64,000 nt of DNA from Hyphomicrobiaceae bacterium UBA7697 (GCA_002482645.1 DLGJ01000003.1:67972-131971); one strand, 5' to 3'. Positions 36,290 through 45,966 are shown, counted from the first letter of the stretch. Numbers and translations: made by a program. The notes: generated by a model from the letters alone, not told the origin.

Positions 36290-37606
36290 GTGAAAATCTG
36301 CATGGTTGGCGCGGGATATGTGGGGCTCGTCTCTGCGGCCTGTTTTTCCGATTTTGGCTGGAAGGTCACCTGCGTCGATAAGGACCCGGAGCGCCTCGCG
36401 CAGCTCAACCGGGGAGAGATCCCGATCTACGAGCCGGGGCTCGACGACCTGGTGGCGCGCAATGTGGCGGCGGGGCGGATCGAATTCACGGGCTCCTTGC
36501 CCGACGCCGTGCGCGACGCGGATGTCATTCTTCTGGCGGTGGGCACGCCCGTGCGCCGCGGTGACGGCTATGCGGATCTGACCTATGTGTTCGAGGCGGT
36601 CGAAGAACTCGCGCCGCACGCGCGCCCCGACGCTGTGATTACGACAAAATCCACCGTCCCGGTCGGAACAGGCAAGGAAATCGAACGGCGGCTCAAGCAC
36701 CTTCGGCCGGATGCCGACTTCGCCGTCTGCTCAAATCCCGAGTTCTTGCGTGAGGGTTCCGCGATCCGCGATTTCACTCATCCGGACCGCGTGCTCGTGG
36801 GATGCGACGACGATCATGGCCGCGCCGTCATGGCTCGCCTCTACGAACCGTTGTCCCTACGCAATGCGCCTATAATGTTTGTCAGCCGCGAGTCGGCGGA
36901 ACTTGCGAAATATGCCGCGAACGCGTTTCTGGCGATGAAGATCACGTTCATCAACGAAATCGCCGATCTGTGCGAAACGGTTGGCGCCGACGTCAGCGAG
37001 GTCGCCAGCGCCGTGGGTGCCGACGGCCGCATCGGACCGAAATTCCTGCATCCAGGACCGGGATACGGCGGATCGTGTTTTCCGAAGGATGTGAGCGCGC
37101 TCGTGAGGACGGCGCGCGAGGCGAAGTCGCCGGTCTCTCTCATCGAGCAGGTGGAGAAGGCCAATCTCGAGCGCAAGATCGCCATGGGCGCGCGGGTCGA
37201 GAGCGCTGCCGGCGGGTCCGTCCGTGGAAAGACGATCGCGGTGCTCGGCGTCACCTTCAAGCCCAATACGGACGATATGCGCGAGGCTCCGAGCCTCGTG
37301 ATCCTGCCGATGCTGCAAGCGCGCGGTGCGACCGTTCAGGCATGCGATCCGCAAGGGTGCGCCAACGCCGAGGAGCTTTTGCCTGGCGTGGCGTGGTTCG
37401 CGGATCCGATGGATGCGGCGTCCGGCGCGGATATCGTCTTGCTACTGACGGAATGGAACGAGTTCCGTGCGCTGGATCTCAAGAAGCTCCGGTCCGTCAT
37501 GAGCGGGGATGTGCTGGTCGACCTTCGCAATGTCTATGCACCCAAGCTCGCAGCGGAAGCCGGATTTACTTACACAGGCGTGGGGCGAGGCCTATCGATC
37601 AGCTAA
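36290..37606 (+). CDS. ugd: UDP-glucose 6-dehydrogenase
   Basis: Oxidises UDP-glucose to UDP-glucuronate with NAD. The 438-residue protein has GAGYVGLVSAACF near the start, NPEFLREGSAIRDF, KYAANAFLAMKITFINE, the catalytic Cys in GYGGSCFPKD near residue 263 and GVTFKPNTDDMREAPS. GTG 36290 is set as start because GGAG lies 8 bases upstream and the dinucleotide-binding fold begins there. It supplies the substrate of the divergent UDP-glucuronate 4-epimerase. Confidence 0.95.
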   Translation: MKICMVGAGYVGLVSAACFSDFGWKVTCVDKDPERLAQLNRGEIPIYEPGLDDLVARNVAAGRIEFTGSLPDAVRDADVILLAVGTPVRRGDGYADLTYVFEAVEELAPHARPDAVITTKSTVPVGTGKEIERRLKHLRPDADFAVCSNPEFLREGSAIRDFTHPDRVLVGCDDDHGRAVMARLYEPLSLRNAPIMFVSRESAELAKYAANAFLAMKITFINEIADLCETVGADVSEVASAVGADGRIGPKFLHPGPGYGGSCFPKDVSALVRTAREAKSPVSLIEQVEKANLERKIAMGARVESAAGGSVRGKTIAVLGVTFKPNTDDMREAPSLVILPMLQARGATVQACDPQGCANAEELLPGVAWFADPMDAASGADIVLLLTEWNEFRALDLKKLRSVMSGDVLVDLRNVYAPKLAAEAGFTYTGVGRGLSIS

Positions 37607-37739
37607 GCGTAGGCGGCCGACTATTGTTTCAGAAGACCAGTTGTCTGGCGGTCTATGTTTGGGCCATACGCAAGCAAAAAATTGGAGCTCATGGACCAGC
37701 AGAGGAATATCCCCGTTCAATTTTAGACCGGGCGGCGCC

Positions 37740-39797
37740 TCAGAGGCGCGTGAGAATTGAGCTGTCGTTTCCCGACTTGCGCTGGGACAGCTCGAATTGT
37801 CGTTCCAGACGCTTGTTGGAAATCGTGGTAGCTCTGAGTTGCCACTGCATTTTGCGCAAATCCCCTTCGAGTTGCGATAGCCTCTGGACCAGTCCGCTTC
37901 GCCTGCGCCTTGCGCTGACGGCTCCGAGGGCGCAGACCAAGAAGAATAGCGCAAAGGCGCTAAATCCCAAGAAAGCCCAGTCATATTGGGGGGCCACTCT
38001 GATTGCCGCCAAAACGAGCGGAACGGCGATGACAACGAGCGCAAGTCCGCCTAGTCCGAATATCCGGTTCTTGATGGCCCTTAGCCCCCATAGGGTGACA
38101 TGTGCGATTTCGTAAAGAAGGGGCGTTCGCGCCTTCACGCTTTCGACGAAGCGCACATAGCCTGAGTCGAGATGGATGGATGTCTCCGCTTCAGAAGTCT
38201 CCGCCGTCGTCACCAACGGGACCACCTCTCCGCTCTCCTCGCGGGAGCGGCCGGGGACGCCGATAGCGCTCGCCACGGCTCGTTCCAAATCGGCTGGGCT
38301 GGGCCTGGCCTGAACCGCAACGAGCTTGCCGCGACCATCGAAGGGGATGTCGCAAGGGTACGTGCGGAGGCAATGCCAGCTTGGTTCCACGTCAGGCGAC
38401 TTGGGCGAATGCCACTCGCTCACATAGGTGTGGTATCCGTTTCGGACGAAAAACCGGACCAACTCATCCGACGTGTTGTGGAAGCGTGCGCTCCTGGCGT
38501 TGTCGAAATCGACGAGAACTGCCGCAGGCTTTGTGTTGCTAAAGTTGAGTCCCCGCAAAATCGTGAGCGCGGCCCCGTCCGCCGCGATGCTGAGCACATC
38601 AACCCTCGTCAAGCCGTTGAGGACGACGAAGTCGTCCAGACTAACCGTGTCGATAGCGTCGGTCGCTGTCCCATTGCAGGCTTGGTGGTCCGCTGTGGCC
38701 AGATTCGAAACCGGCACGTTCCAATCCGTTCGCTCGGCGATCATCTCACGGAAAATGTTGACATTGTTCCCGTGCTCCGTTGCGCTCCCTAGCCTGCCGT
38801 AATCGCCGATCCGGCCTGGTAAGGCGAACACCGTCCAGCCTTGGCCGGCAAACGGTGCAAAGGCCTCGAGCTGTAGACCAACGTCTATGAGGATGCCCAC
38901 GGGGATATCGGGCGTGATCAAGGCATATACGAACCGGCTCTCGTCGAACTGGATCTCCGCCTCCGGTCCAAATTTCCGGGTCAGGCTCGGTTCGTCAGGC
39001 TTGGCACCTGGTTCGAGCACTTCGGCACGCGATACAACCTTCAGATCGCCCCGGCTCTCGACATCGTCGAACGAGCAGAAGTCGAAGGCATCGACCTTGG
39101 ACACGGGGTTGGCATTCAAAATTCTTGTCGAGGGATCGAGCCGGACGGCAACCTCTCGCCAGCTGTGCAAATGAATAGCCCGATTGGGGTTGGGGATGTT
39201 GAACTTGTCGCCAGGCTGTTGATAGTCGGCGAAGAAGTAATTGGGGTTCTCCTCCGGCGCCTTGACAATCTCGAGCTCGATTCCGCCACCTCTCTTGGCC
39301 TCGGGAATGATCTCGACGTAATTGCAGTCGATTCCGAGCAGGAAAATTTCTCTGTAGCCAAGACATTCGGCCCATGCGGCGCAATGTGACCCCGTAGACA
39401 CCGAGGGCGCGCTTAGGACGTCGAATTCGCTCATGAGCACGTCGAAATTGCGCACCCGGTCCAGGTTTGCGACATCGCCGAGTTCGTCGATAAGGTTCTC
39501 TCTCAAGAGGAACTGGCGAATTCCGTTGCCGTCGGATTCCGCGATTAAACGGGCGATCTGATCCTTATGGCTGACACCGACGACGATGTCCAAACACGCG
39601 TAGTATTGGGGGTACCAACCAATACTATCCCAATACCGGTATGCGGCATTCATTCCAAAAACATCGAAGCCCTGGAAACGCTTGAAGTCGAAGCCTTTCA
39701 ATGACGGTCCGTTCCCAAGTATGATTGCTCTTCGGGTTCGGCCCAATGCTTCGGCGGACGGGTGACTCTGACCCTTTTCGACTTTCGTGTGCTGCAT
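37740..39797 (-). CDS. GT42/MptE-like plus degenerate FkbM domain, TM hairpin and coiled coil
   Basis: A 685-residue mosaic protein. Residues 20-270 are a GT42/Maf-like domain nearly parallel to the protein at 13508: IILGNGPSLKGFDF, GMNAAYRYWDSIGWYP, SVSTGSHCAAW, LLGIDCNYVE, AIHLHSW with the candidate catalytic His. Residues about 300-500 align with FkbM units of the other mosaics (ILIDVG, SEWHSP) but the hallmark LKIDVEG has become LSIAADG near 400-407 and the SAM loop is lost, so this part may be non-catalytic. Two TM helices (about 573-622) after FGLGGLALVV and a coiled coil close the protein. Confidence 0.77.
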   Translation of the reverse strand: MQHTKVEKGQSHPSAEALGRTRRAIILGNGPSLKGFDFKRFQGFDVFGMNAAYRYWDSIGWYPQYYACLDIVVGVSHKDQIARLIAESDGNGIRQFLLRENLIDELGDVANLDRVRNFDVLMSEFDVLSAPSVSTGSHCAAWAECLGYREIFLLGIDCNYVEIIPEAKRGGGIELEIVKAPEENPNYFFADYQQPGDKFNIPNPNRAIHLHSWREVAVRLDPSTRILNANPVSKVDAFDFCSFDDVESRGDLKVVSRAEVLEPGAKPDEPSLTRKFGPEAEIQFDESRFVYALITPDIPVGILIDVGLQLEAFAPFAGQGWTVFALPGRIGDYGRLGSATEHGNNVNIFREMIAERTDWNVPVSNLATADHQACNGTATDAIDTVSLDDFVVLNGLTRVDVLSIAADGAALTILRGLNFSNTKPAAVLVDFDNARSARFHNTSDELVRFFVRNGYHTYVSEWHSPKSPDVEPSWHCLRTYPCDIPFDGRGKLVAVQARPSPADLERAVASAIGVPGRSREESGEVVPLVTTAETSEAETSIHLDSGYVRFVESVKARTPLLYEIAHVTLWGLRAIKNRIFGLGGLALVVIAVPLVLAAIRVAPQYDWAFLGFSAFALFFLVCALGAVSARRRRSGLVQRLSQLEGDLRKMQWQLRATTISNKRLERQFELSQRKSGNDSSILTRL

Positions 39798-39933
39798 TTG
39801 CTTAGTCCGCTCGATCTACATTCCGTCCTGGGTCGTGTCGTTCGGATCGAGAGGCGTATCGACAGTTACACCGTCTGGATTCCGTACCGCCGGTCCAATT
39901 GTACCGAGACAGCGCGACACGCTCACGTTGATC

Positions 39934-41550
39934 TTAATCATTGAACTTGCCGAAAACACCTGCAAGCCGCCGCAATAGCACCCCGGCGCGGCTCCTCGTA
40001 TGATGATCACATGCCGCATCCGGCGCATTTTGCTGAATCGGCGCAAGTTCCGTATTCCCGGACAAGGGAGCCCCGCGCCACGATGCAGCGTAGGCTTGAT
40101 CTATGAGGGGGTGCAGTTTGCCGCCGACCTTAAATCCGCCGAGGTTCGCATAGGCCGCCGGCGTAGCGGGAGCACGCTCCGCTCCCTCGGACGCGCTTTC
40201 TTCGTCCGAGTCCCCCGAATCAAAATCGTCAAGGGAGCAATGGAACCGGCTGTCGCCGCCCAGGGTCAGGGCCTCCTTGGTGTCGAGGAGGTTCAGCGCC
40301 GAAGCCACGTCCATGTTCGATTTTTTCAGAGGTTCGATCCACAAGACAGGTGCGCCACCGTAAAGAATTTCTCCCAGGCACTTGGCGAAGTAGATCTTCT
40401 TGAGGCCCGACTCCAAGTCGATGGAATCCGAAAGATTGTTGGCGGCGACGGGTGCGCGCAGCGCATACACGTTGTCGAGGTCCGCCCCCAATCGGCGATC
40501 GAGATGGAATGTGCCGCACGAGGGGATGAAGACCGCGAAGGGCTTCGAGCTGGTCTGCTGAAGCGCGGACAGCGCCTCCATGCTTGACTCGAGGGATTTG
40601 GAATCGGCGGGAACCACGAAAAATGCGCCGTAGCGCCGGAAATAGTTCTTGAGGTCGGCAAGTGTTTCCGCGCATTCGGGACTGCCCGCGAAATCCAGCA
40701 AGGCCGCGATTTGCGAGGGGCCGCCATTGAACTCATGAAAGAGCTCGCCGACGCGCTGTGCGTAACGATGCTTGAGGTCCGGGCTTTGCGAAACGATCCC
40801 GTCGGCGCCGGTTGCTTGGGAATCCGCGATGCGCCGCAGCCACTCCGTGCAGACGAAGCCGTACTGATCCTTGAGCATGTCCGCGGTTTGCTTGAGCGAG
40901 TCCGCACGTTGTCCCATGGTCTTCGAGTCCCGGTGAAGGGTCGCCTCTGACAAGACCTGATCCAGGAAGAAGAAACTCGCGCCGTGCATGGCGGCCCGGA
41001 TCCAATATTCGAAGTCGAAACAATACCCAAATCGCTCGTTCAAGGGTCCAAGCTCGGCGGCAAAGCTGCGGCGCATGAACAGGGACGGCTGCAGGATGCC
41101 GTTGGAGACAATGAACCTCTCCCGAAGGCGGTGGCTCTGGGTATTGATGAAGGCCTCCCGGAGGAGTGCGCCGTGCTCGTCGACGAAGTTACCGCGGCCG
41201 TAGACGATATCGATTTCGGGATTGGCGTCGAAAGTCTCCAGAACTCTCGCCAGGACGTCCGGAGCGGCATACCAGTCATCCGTATTGAGCCAGGTGACGA
41301 CATCGCCGGTGGCCAGAGCGAATCCGCGATTGATTGCGTCGATCTGGCCTTGATCCTCACCGACATGGAGCCGGGCGAAAGCGTGCTGCCCGGCAAAATC
41401 TTGCAAGATATCGAGCGTGCCGTCCGTGGATCCTCCATCGAAAATGATGTGCTCAAGCGGAACCACGGATTGCTCGACAATGCTCTTGAGCATTTTCTCG
41501 ACGAACGCGACCTGATTGTAGCTTGGCGTAATAATCGATATTGAAGGCAT
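39934..41550 (-). CDS. GT2 glycosyltransferase with C-terminal extra domain
   Basis: A 538-residue protein. Residues 1-230 are GT2: SIITPSYNQVAFVEKML, IFDGGSTDGTLDIL, TWLNTDDWYAA as DXD site and FDFEYWIRAA. Residues about 270-500 form a further region (YFRRYGAFFVVPAD, FHLDRRLGADL, CLGEILYGGAPVLWIEPL) that looks like a second glycosyltransferase-like unit I cannot place in a family. The C-terminus is a basic amphipathic helix. It lies upstream of the mosaic protein at 37740 on the same strand with a 136-base gap. Confidence 0.83.
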   Translation of the reverse strand: MPSISIITPSYNQVAFVEKMLKSIVEQSVVPLEHIIFDGGSTDGTLDILQDFAGQHAFARLHVGEDQGQIDAINRGFALATGDVVTWLNTDDWYAAPDVLARVLETFDANPEIDIVYGRGNFVDEHGALLREAFINTQSHRLRERFIVSNGILQPSLFMRRSFAAELGPLNERFGYCFDFEYWIRAAMHGASFFFLDQVLSEATLHRDSKTMGQRADSLKQTADMLKDQYGFVCTEWLRRIADSQATGADGIVSQSPDLKHRYAQRVGELFHEFNGGPSQIAALLDFAGSPECAETLADLKNYFRRYGAFFVVPADSKSLESSMEALSALQQTSSKPFAVFIPSCGTFHLDRRLGADLDNVYALRAPVAANNLSDSIDLESGLKKIYFAKCLGEILYGGAPVLWIEPLKKSNMDVASALNLLDTKEALTLGGDSRFHCSLDDFDSGDSDEESASEGAERAPATPAAYANLGGFKVGGKLHPLIDQAYAASWRGAPLSGNTELAPIQQNAPDAACDHHTRSRAGVLLRRLAGVFGKFND

Positions 41551-41849
41551 AGCGCTATGGAAGTTGTTTTCCGGAATATCTTCTTATCTTAGATATTATG
41601 AAGCCTGAAGATTCTATAGCCGAGCGAGGACGGTGCATCCTCGCTGGGCTATTGTGCGCATTTGATCCTCCGCGCCTTTTGTAAAGCCGTATGGCGCAAT
41701 GTGTCCCCTGCGCATGACGATAATAGCCACGAGACGTGTCAGGAAATACGGACGCGCCACGATCCCGGAGGCATTGCAAGCCAGCAGGACACACAAGTGC
41801 TTTCGCCGCCGGCTTATTGACGGCGTCCCCGAAGTCTCCACGTGATGCG
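41551..41849. other. Intergenic, 299 bp, no gene seen
   Basis: Between two minus-strand genes. AT-richer than average. Short open frames exist but none is convincing. Confidence 0.4.
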
Positions 41850-42239
41850 TTACGGTTTCGGAGCGCGAAGATCATCAATCGCCTGACGTATCTGTAGCAT
41901 TCTCTCCGATAGCACGTGCGCGCCCCCGAGCGTTTTCTCCTCTAGGCTGGAAATCTGAAGTTGCAAGTCTTGCAAATGACTCGCCACCTCCTGCTCGTCT
42001 TGGTTGGGGCATCTCTTTGGTTCCATGAGTAATGTGTACACGAGGCAAAGCGCGATGACCGCGATCGATAAAATTGCATAAGACAAGGCAATGGCGAACG
42101 ATGGGAGGTCCAAGGCACCCAAGAATTCTGTCAAAATAATTCCAAGTAGTATCGTTGTAGATGCGAATAAAACGCCCGCAACGAAGACTGCTCTAGCGGA
42201 ACGATTTGACGTTCTAGACTTGAGATGTTGCAATACCAT
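41850..42239 (-). CDS. Stand-alone TM-hairpin/coiled-coil membrane protein
   Basis: A 129-residue protein starting at ATG 42239, which has GAGG 5 bases upstream. Residues 1-16 are basic, 17-41 and 48-72 are two TM helices separated by a short turn, and about 82-125 is an acidic/polar amphipathic helix with heptad-like Leu spacing (QDLQLQISSLEEKTLG). This is the same architecture, in the same order, as the C-terminal modules of the mosaic proteins at 13508, 24515, 29442 and 37740, but with no enzyme domain. Both ends of the hairpin should face the cytoplasm. I know no family for it; a scaffold or docking role is inference. Confidence 0.75.
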   Translation of the reverse strand: MVLQHLKSRTSNRSARAVFVAGVLFASTTILLGIILTEFLGALDLPSFAIALSYAILSIAVIALCLVYTLLMEPKRCPNQDEQEVASHLQDLQLQISSLEEKTLGGAHVLSERMLQIRQAIDDLRAPKP

Positions 42240-42324
42240 TAAATCCTCAGCGTGGGTTTTCAGTCCACTTGATGCGTTGGGGCGCGGCTTGTCTGCGTGA
42301 AAGGTCGTCCGACGATAATCGATG

Positions 42325-43314
42325 TTAGCGTTTGCCCACAGAAATGCCATGTTTGGCCAAGCGGCGCGTCCAGTTGTTCACCACAGTGGATGCCGAGCGG
42401 CCGCATAGACTGGAGAGTTGCGTCGCGGCCAGGTGAAGGTCTTCCGAGACTCCCTGCCGATTGGCGCCGATGCTTTCGAGAAAGTCCGCGTACAACGATC
42501 CGCCAGTCTCCGCCGCACGATCCCATATGTGGTTCAGAATCAAAAGATTGCGTCGCGCGGCGAGGACGTATTCATGCTGGTCCGCCTGCTGCGATCCAAG
42601 GAATTCGGAAGTATCGTCCCGGAGTTGCCATGGCACGTCGAGATGATCCTTCCTCACGCTGCGGCTTAGAGACCCATCCCGCTGGCGCCAAAAGTACAAC
42701 GTGTCATCGATTTCTTCATGCGCTGCGCTTCGGACCATTTTGTAGGTGAAAAACAGGTCCTCATGAGGGATTCTCGGCGGGAATCGGACGTCCGAATCGA
42801 CGATGAACTCCGTCCTGAAAAGCCGTCCCCAGGCGACGGATGTCGTATAGCTTCCCAAGATCTTGGCGTAGCTGCTCAAGGACCTGAACTGCTCGTCGGT
42901 AAAGCGCGGATAGGCCTGATTGGACAGGAATAGAGCGTCCTCGGAGACTTTCGCGTGACGGCAGGACACGACGTCGGCGCCGGTCGAGCATTGGGCCGCG
43001 ACGAGTTTCTCCACAAAGTCCGTGGTGACGAAGTCGTCGCTGTCGAGGAAGGTCAATAGCGCCCCGGACACATGGTCGATCCCGGTGTTTCGGGCGCCCC
43101 CAAGCCCGGCGTTCGCTTGGTCGATGACTCTGATGCGGTCGTCGAGTTCAGCATGGTGGCGTGCGCGTTCGGGACTTGCGTCTGTGCTGCCGTCGTTGAC
43201 GACGAGGATTTCCAAGTTCGTGTAGGTTTGGGCACGCAGGGACAGCAGGCAGTCGTCCAACCAAGACTCAACGTTGTAGGTCGGAACGACAACGGAAACT
43301 TTCGGATGGCTCAT
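42325..43314 (-). CDS. GT2 family glycosyltransferase
   Basis: A 329-residue GT-A enzyme: VSVVVPTYNVESWLDDCL, LVVNDGSTDASP, GLGGARNTGI, LDSDDFVTT as DXD site and PHEDLFFTYKM as the acidic catalytic motif. Start at ATG 43314; a TTG four codons upstream is in frame. It is the first of four same-strand genes (42325, 41850, 39934, 37740) that may be one transcript with the coiled-coil protein. Confidence 0.9.
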   Translation of the reverse strand: MSHPKVSVVVPTYNVESWLDDCLLSLRAQTYTNLEILVVNDGSTDASPERARHHAELDDRIRVIDQANAGLGGARNTGIDHVSGALLTFLDSDDFVTTDFVEKLVAAQCSTGADVVSCRHAKVSEDALFLSNQAYPRFTDEQFRSLSSYAKILGSYTTSVAWGRLFRTEFIVDSDVRFPPRIPHEDLFFTYKMVRSAAHEEIDDTLYFWRQRDGSLSRSVRKDHLDVPWQLRDDTSEFLGSQQADQHEYVLAARRNLLILNHIWDRAAETGGSLYADFLESIGANRQGVSEDLHLAATQLSSLCGRSASTVVNNWTRRLAKHGISVGKR

Positions 43315-43707
43315 GCTCGGATCCAAGAATGTCTTTTTGGATGTGAGCCGGCAGGCTCGATCGTTTGAACGGAGATCACGGATTGCGTGGGTTGGCTGTA
43401 CCAGCTTTCGGGTGTTTTTCTAAGAGTGTTTTGGAGAAGGGGAGTTCCAGTGGCGCACCCGGTTGCGGAGGCGCGGCGAAAAAGGGGACGTCCGCTCCCG
43501 GCAGTCGCGAGCCGTCTTCAGTCAAAGTCTGATAGGCACAATTCCGTTGCCGCCGCTGACTCGGACCATGCACCCAACCTCGCCTCGGAGGCGATAAGAC
43601 GGGCCCACCGAATGTGTCGGACCTCAAGGTGCCTTTCCCCATTGGCGGAGACACTTGACGGAACCATCCCCGTGCTTGTGAAGTTCGAGGACGTGTATTA
43701 GCAGTTT
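43315..43707. other. Divergent intergenic region, 393 bp
   Basis: Between a GT2 gene (minus) and the pyruvyl transferase gene (plus). No supported small gene or repeat was seen; promoters for both directions are expected here. Confidence 0.4.
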
Positions 43708-44745
43708 ATGCAGTATGAGCGATCCGCTCCGTTTCCCGATGCAGCGATAGGGTGTGAGCAAGGCAATCCCTCTGCCTTCGCCGCCTGGCAGATGGACATG
43801 CAGAAGATTGACTGTGGAGCGTGGCTCAAATCAAAGATCGGAAATCGGCCGCTCCATTGGTATCCGAATCCAGGAAATGCCGGCGATCACCTCATTGCTG
43901 TAGCAACGGATCTCCTGTTTAGAGCCCATGGTATCGATGCCAGGGTCATTTCCGACCCCGCCTCGTTCAACAGCGATGGAAAAATCGTTTGTTACGGGGG
44001 AGGAGGAAATTTTGTTCCGAGCTATCATAAGGCGCGCGATTTCGTATTGCGGCATCATAAGACAGCGGACCGCCTCATCGTGCTGCCGCACACCGTCTCA
44101 GGAAACGAGGACGTCCTCGGTCAACTTGGGCCGAACACGACAATCGTTTGCAGAGAGCTGGTTTCAGCAAGTCACTGCCAGAAGCATGCTTCGGGCGCGG
44201 AATTGTTGTTGGCCGATGATCTAGCGTTAGAGCTTGATTTTGGCAGCCTATTGACGGGGGGCATAGAGCCGTCGTTTTGGGGGGCGCCACGAACGTTCTT
44301 GTATCTTCGGCGTCGCTTTCGCCAGTTCTGCCGAGCGACCCACGGAGAGGACAGGCTCGACGTTTGGCGTGGCGACCGCGAGCGGCACCCGATGCGCATT
44401 AGTGACGAGCAGAACGATATTTCCAGGCTCTTCGCCCTGCGGAAAGGGCCTCAGCCATTCAACCAGCGCAGGATCTCCGCATATTTTTTCTTGGAGGCGA
44501 TCAAGCGCTTCTCGAGCGTGCATACCGACCGTTTGCACGTCGCGATTACTGCTGCTCTCCTGGGCAAGGAAGTCAGGCTTTACAGCAACTCCTATTTCAA
44601 GAACCGGGCCGTATACGAACTCAGCTTGACGCATTTTCCCAAGTTCGCATTCGTCGATATTTCCCATGCCGTAGCGCCAAGCCTTTGGGACGGCCGAAAC
44701 GGCCCAACGGATCACGCAAACCGTTTGGTGAACTCCGCGACTTAG
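43708..44745 (+). CDS. Polysaccharide pyruvyl transferase-family protein
   Basis: A 345-residue member of the ExoV/CsaB-like family that adds ketal-linked pyruvate from phosphoenolpyruvate to glycans. NAGDHLIAVATDLL, IVCYGGGGNFVP, RLIVLPHTVSGN and the C-terminal SSVHTDRLHVAITAALLGK followed by KNRAVYE are family hallmarks, including the catalytic-region His. The start could also be at the internal ATG 43792; I keep ATG 43708. The product would make the polymer more acidic. Confidence 0.85.
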   Translation: MQYERSAPFPDAAIGCEQGNPSAFAAWQMDMQKIDCGAWLKSKIGNRPLHWYPNPGNAGDHLIAVATDLLFRAHGIDARVISDPASFNSDGKIVCYGGGGNFVPSYHKARDFVLRHHKTADRLIVLPHTVSGNEDVLGQLGPNTTIVCRELVSASHCQKHASGAELLLADDLALELDFGSLLTGGIEPSFWGAPRTFLYLRRRFRQFCRATHGEDRLDVWRGDRERHPMRISDEQNDISRLFALRKGPQPFNQRRISAYFFLEAIKRFSSVHTDRLHVAITAALLGKEVRLYSNSYFKNRAVYELSLTHFPKFAFVDISHAVAPSLWDGRNGPTDHANRLVNSAT

Positions 44746-44805
44746 CGGCCGAGGGCCGAACGGCGGGATTGGGAGGCAGAATGTGGCTGCATTCGCCTCG
44801 GCGCT

Positions 44806-45966
44806 CTATCCTGGGAGTCTCAACAAACGCCCAAACGAGGCGCGCAGATTCTTGGCGGCCTCCTTGTTTCGGAGCTTGCGAACGCGCTTTTCGAGGGCCC
44901 TACGCCAAGGCTGGCCATCGAATGCCTTCGATGTCTCAAGCACCCACTCGTATCCGCGCAGGCGGCTAAGGCTCGCCGGTGTGACCGTATCGATCAAGCG
45001 GATATCAAGGGGCCGGTCGAAGCAGGGTGGATCGGAGTGACCCAAAGCGAGGAATTCCAACTGGGTCAGGATACATTTTTCGCAGACGCCGCAGTTCTTC
45101 GTGTAGCTCGTGTCTCGCCAGCAGACTCGCAGACCCTTTGTCGCCACTTCGTCGGCGGCAACTCGCTCGACCTTCTCGATACGATTATAGCCGGCACCGT
45201 CGTGCACGATGGCAAAACGCTCCGTTCCCATCAACGGATCGATTACGGGATTCGATCCCCAGGTCAGGCGCAAATTTTCGTAGGCATTCGAACTCGATAT
45301 GAGGCCAACGCCGAACGCGTGACTGTATTGGTGGAGCAGGCCGCAGATGAGAGCGCCGTGCGCGTCCTCGTAGCTGGACGGGTAGAAGTCTCGCACATTG
45401 GTCCTAAGAAGGCGCGGTCTCAAGGTCACCGAACCAAGGAACTCCCGATGCCTGTCGACAGCCTTCGCGAAGGCCTCCGTGTTCGCGCTGGGGATATCGA
45501 GTCCGTGCGCAAACATGACGTCGGTGAGCGGATATTTCGCGGCACCCAACTCGCCGGAGGTGTGTTGCAAAGCCAAGAACGTCGAATCGACTCCACCAGA
45601 GAACGCCGCGATGGCTCTATCGGGCGCTTGCGATATCTCGGCGACGGAATCCGGGACGATCTCGACAGGCCGATACAGGTCCGGCCGCCACCGGGCCCAG
45701 GCCTCCTGGAAGTGACGGATGGACCGGACAAGGGACTTCGAAAGGGGACCTTCGACAAAAAGCCGCCCGCCGCGTTCCATGCAACGAAAGATGACGAGTA
45801 GAAGCGCTCCATCCAACCTTTCCGGCTCCGGAAGGTCCGGTTCGTCCAAGAACGAGATCCAGGCGTCGACAAGGACCTCGTTTGCATCCGCCTTCAAGGC
45901 GACGAAGCGTTCAGTGGACGTGCCGCCGTGAACCTGGCGGATAGAGAGACGCATCTCGGAAACCAT
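44806..45966 (-). CDS. PP-loop ATP pyrophosphatase
   Basis: A 386-residue protein with the PP-loop AAFSGGVDSTFLAL (SGGVDS at 123-128), which adenylates a substrate carboxyl or amide. A cysteine pair occurs in NCGVCEKCILTQ near 295-302, as in QueC-like or thiolating enzymes. The fold resembles the asparagine-synthase/QueC/NAD-synthase superfamily, but I cannot assign a substrate. It is convergent with the pyruvyl transferase gene and divergent from the Mur-ligase-like gene. A role in amide or amino-acid modification of a sugar is plausible but unproven. Confidence 0.75.
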   Translation of the reverse strand: MVSEMRLSIRQVHGGTSTERFVALKADANEVLVDAWISFLDEPDLPEPERLDGALLLVIFRCMERGGRLFVEGPLSKSLVRSIRHFQEAWARWRPDLYRPVEIVPDSVAEISQAPDRAIAAFSGGVDSTFLALQHTSGELGAAKYPLTDVMFAHGLDIPSANTEAFAKAVDRHREFLGSVTLRPRLLRTNVRDFYPSSYEDAHGALICGLLHQYSHAFGVGLISSSNAYENLRLTWGSNPVIDPLMGTERFAIVHDGAGYNRIEKVERVAADEVATKGLRVCWRDTSYTKNCGVCEKCILTQLEFLALGHSDPPCFDRPLDIRLIDTVTPASLSRLRGYEWVLETSKAFDGQPWRRALEKRVRKLRNKEAAKNLRASFGRLLRLPG

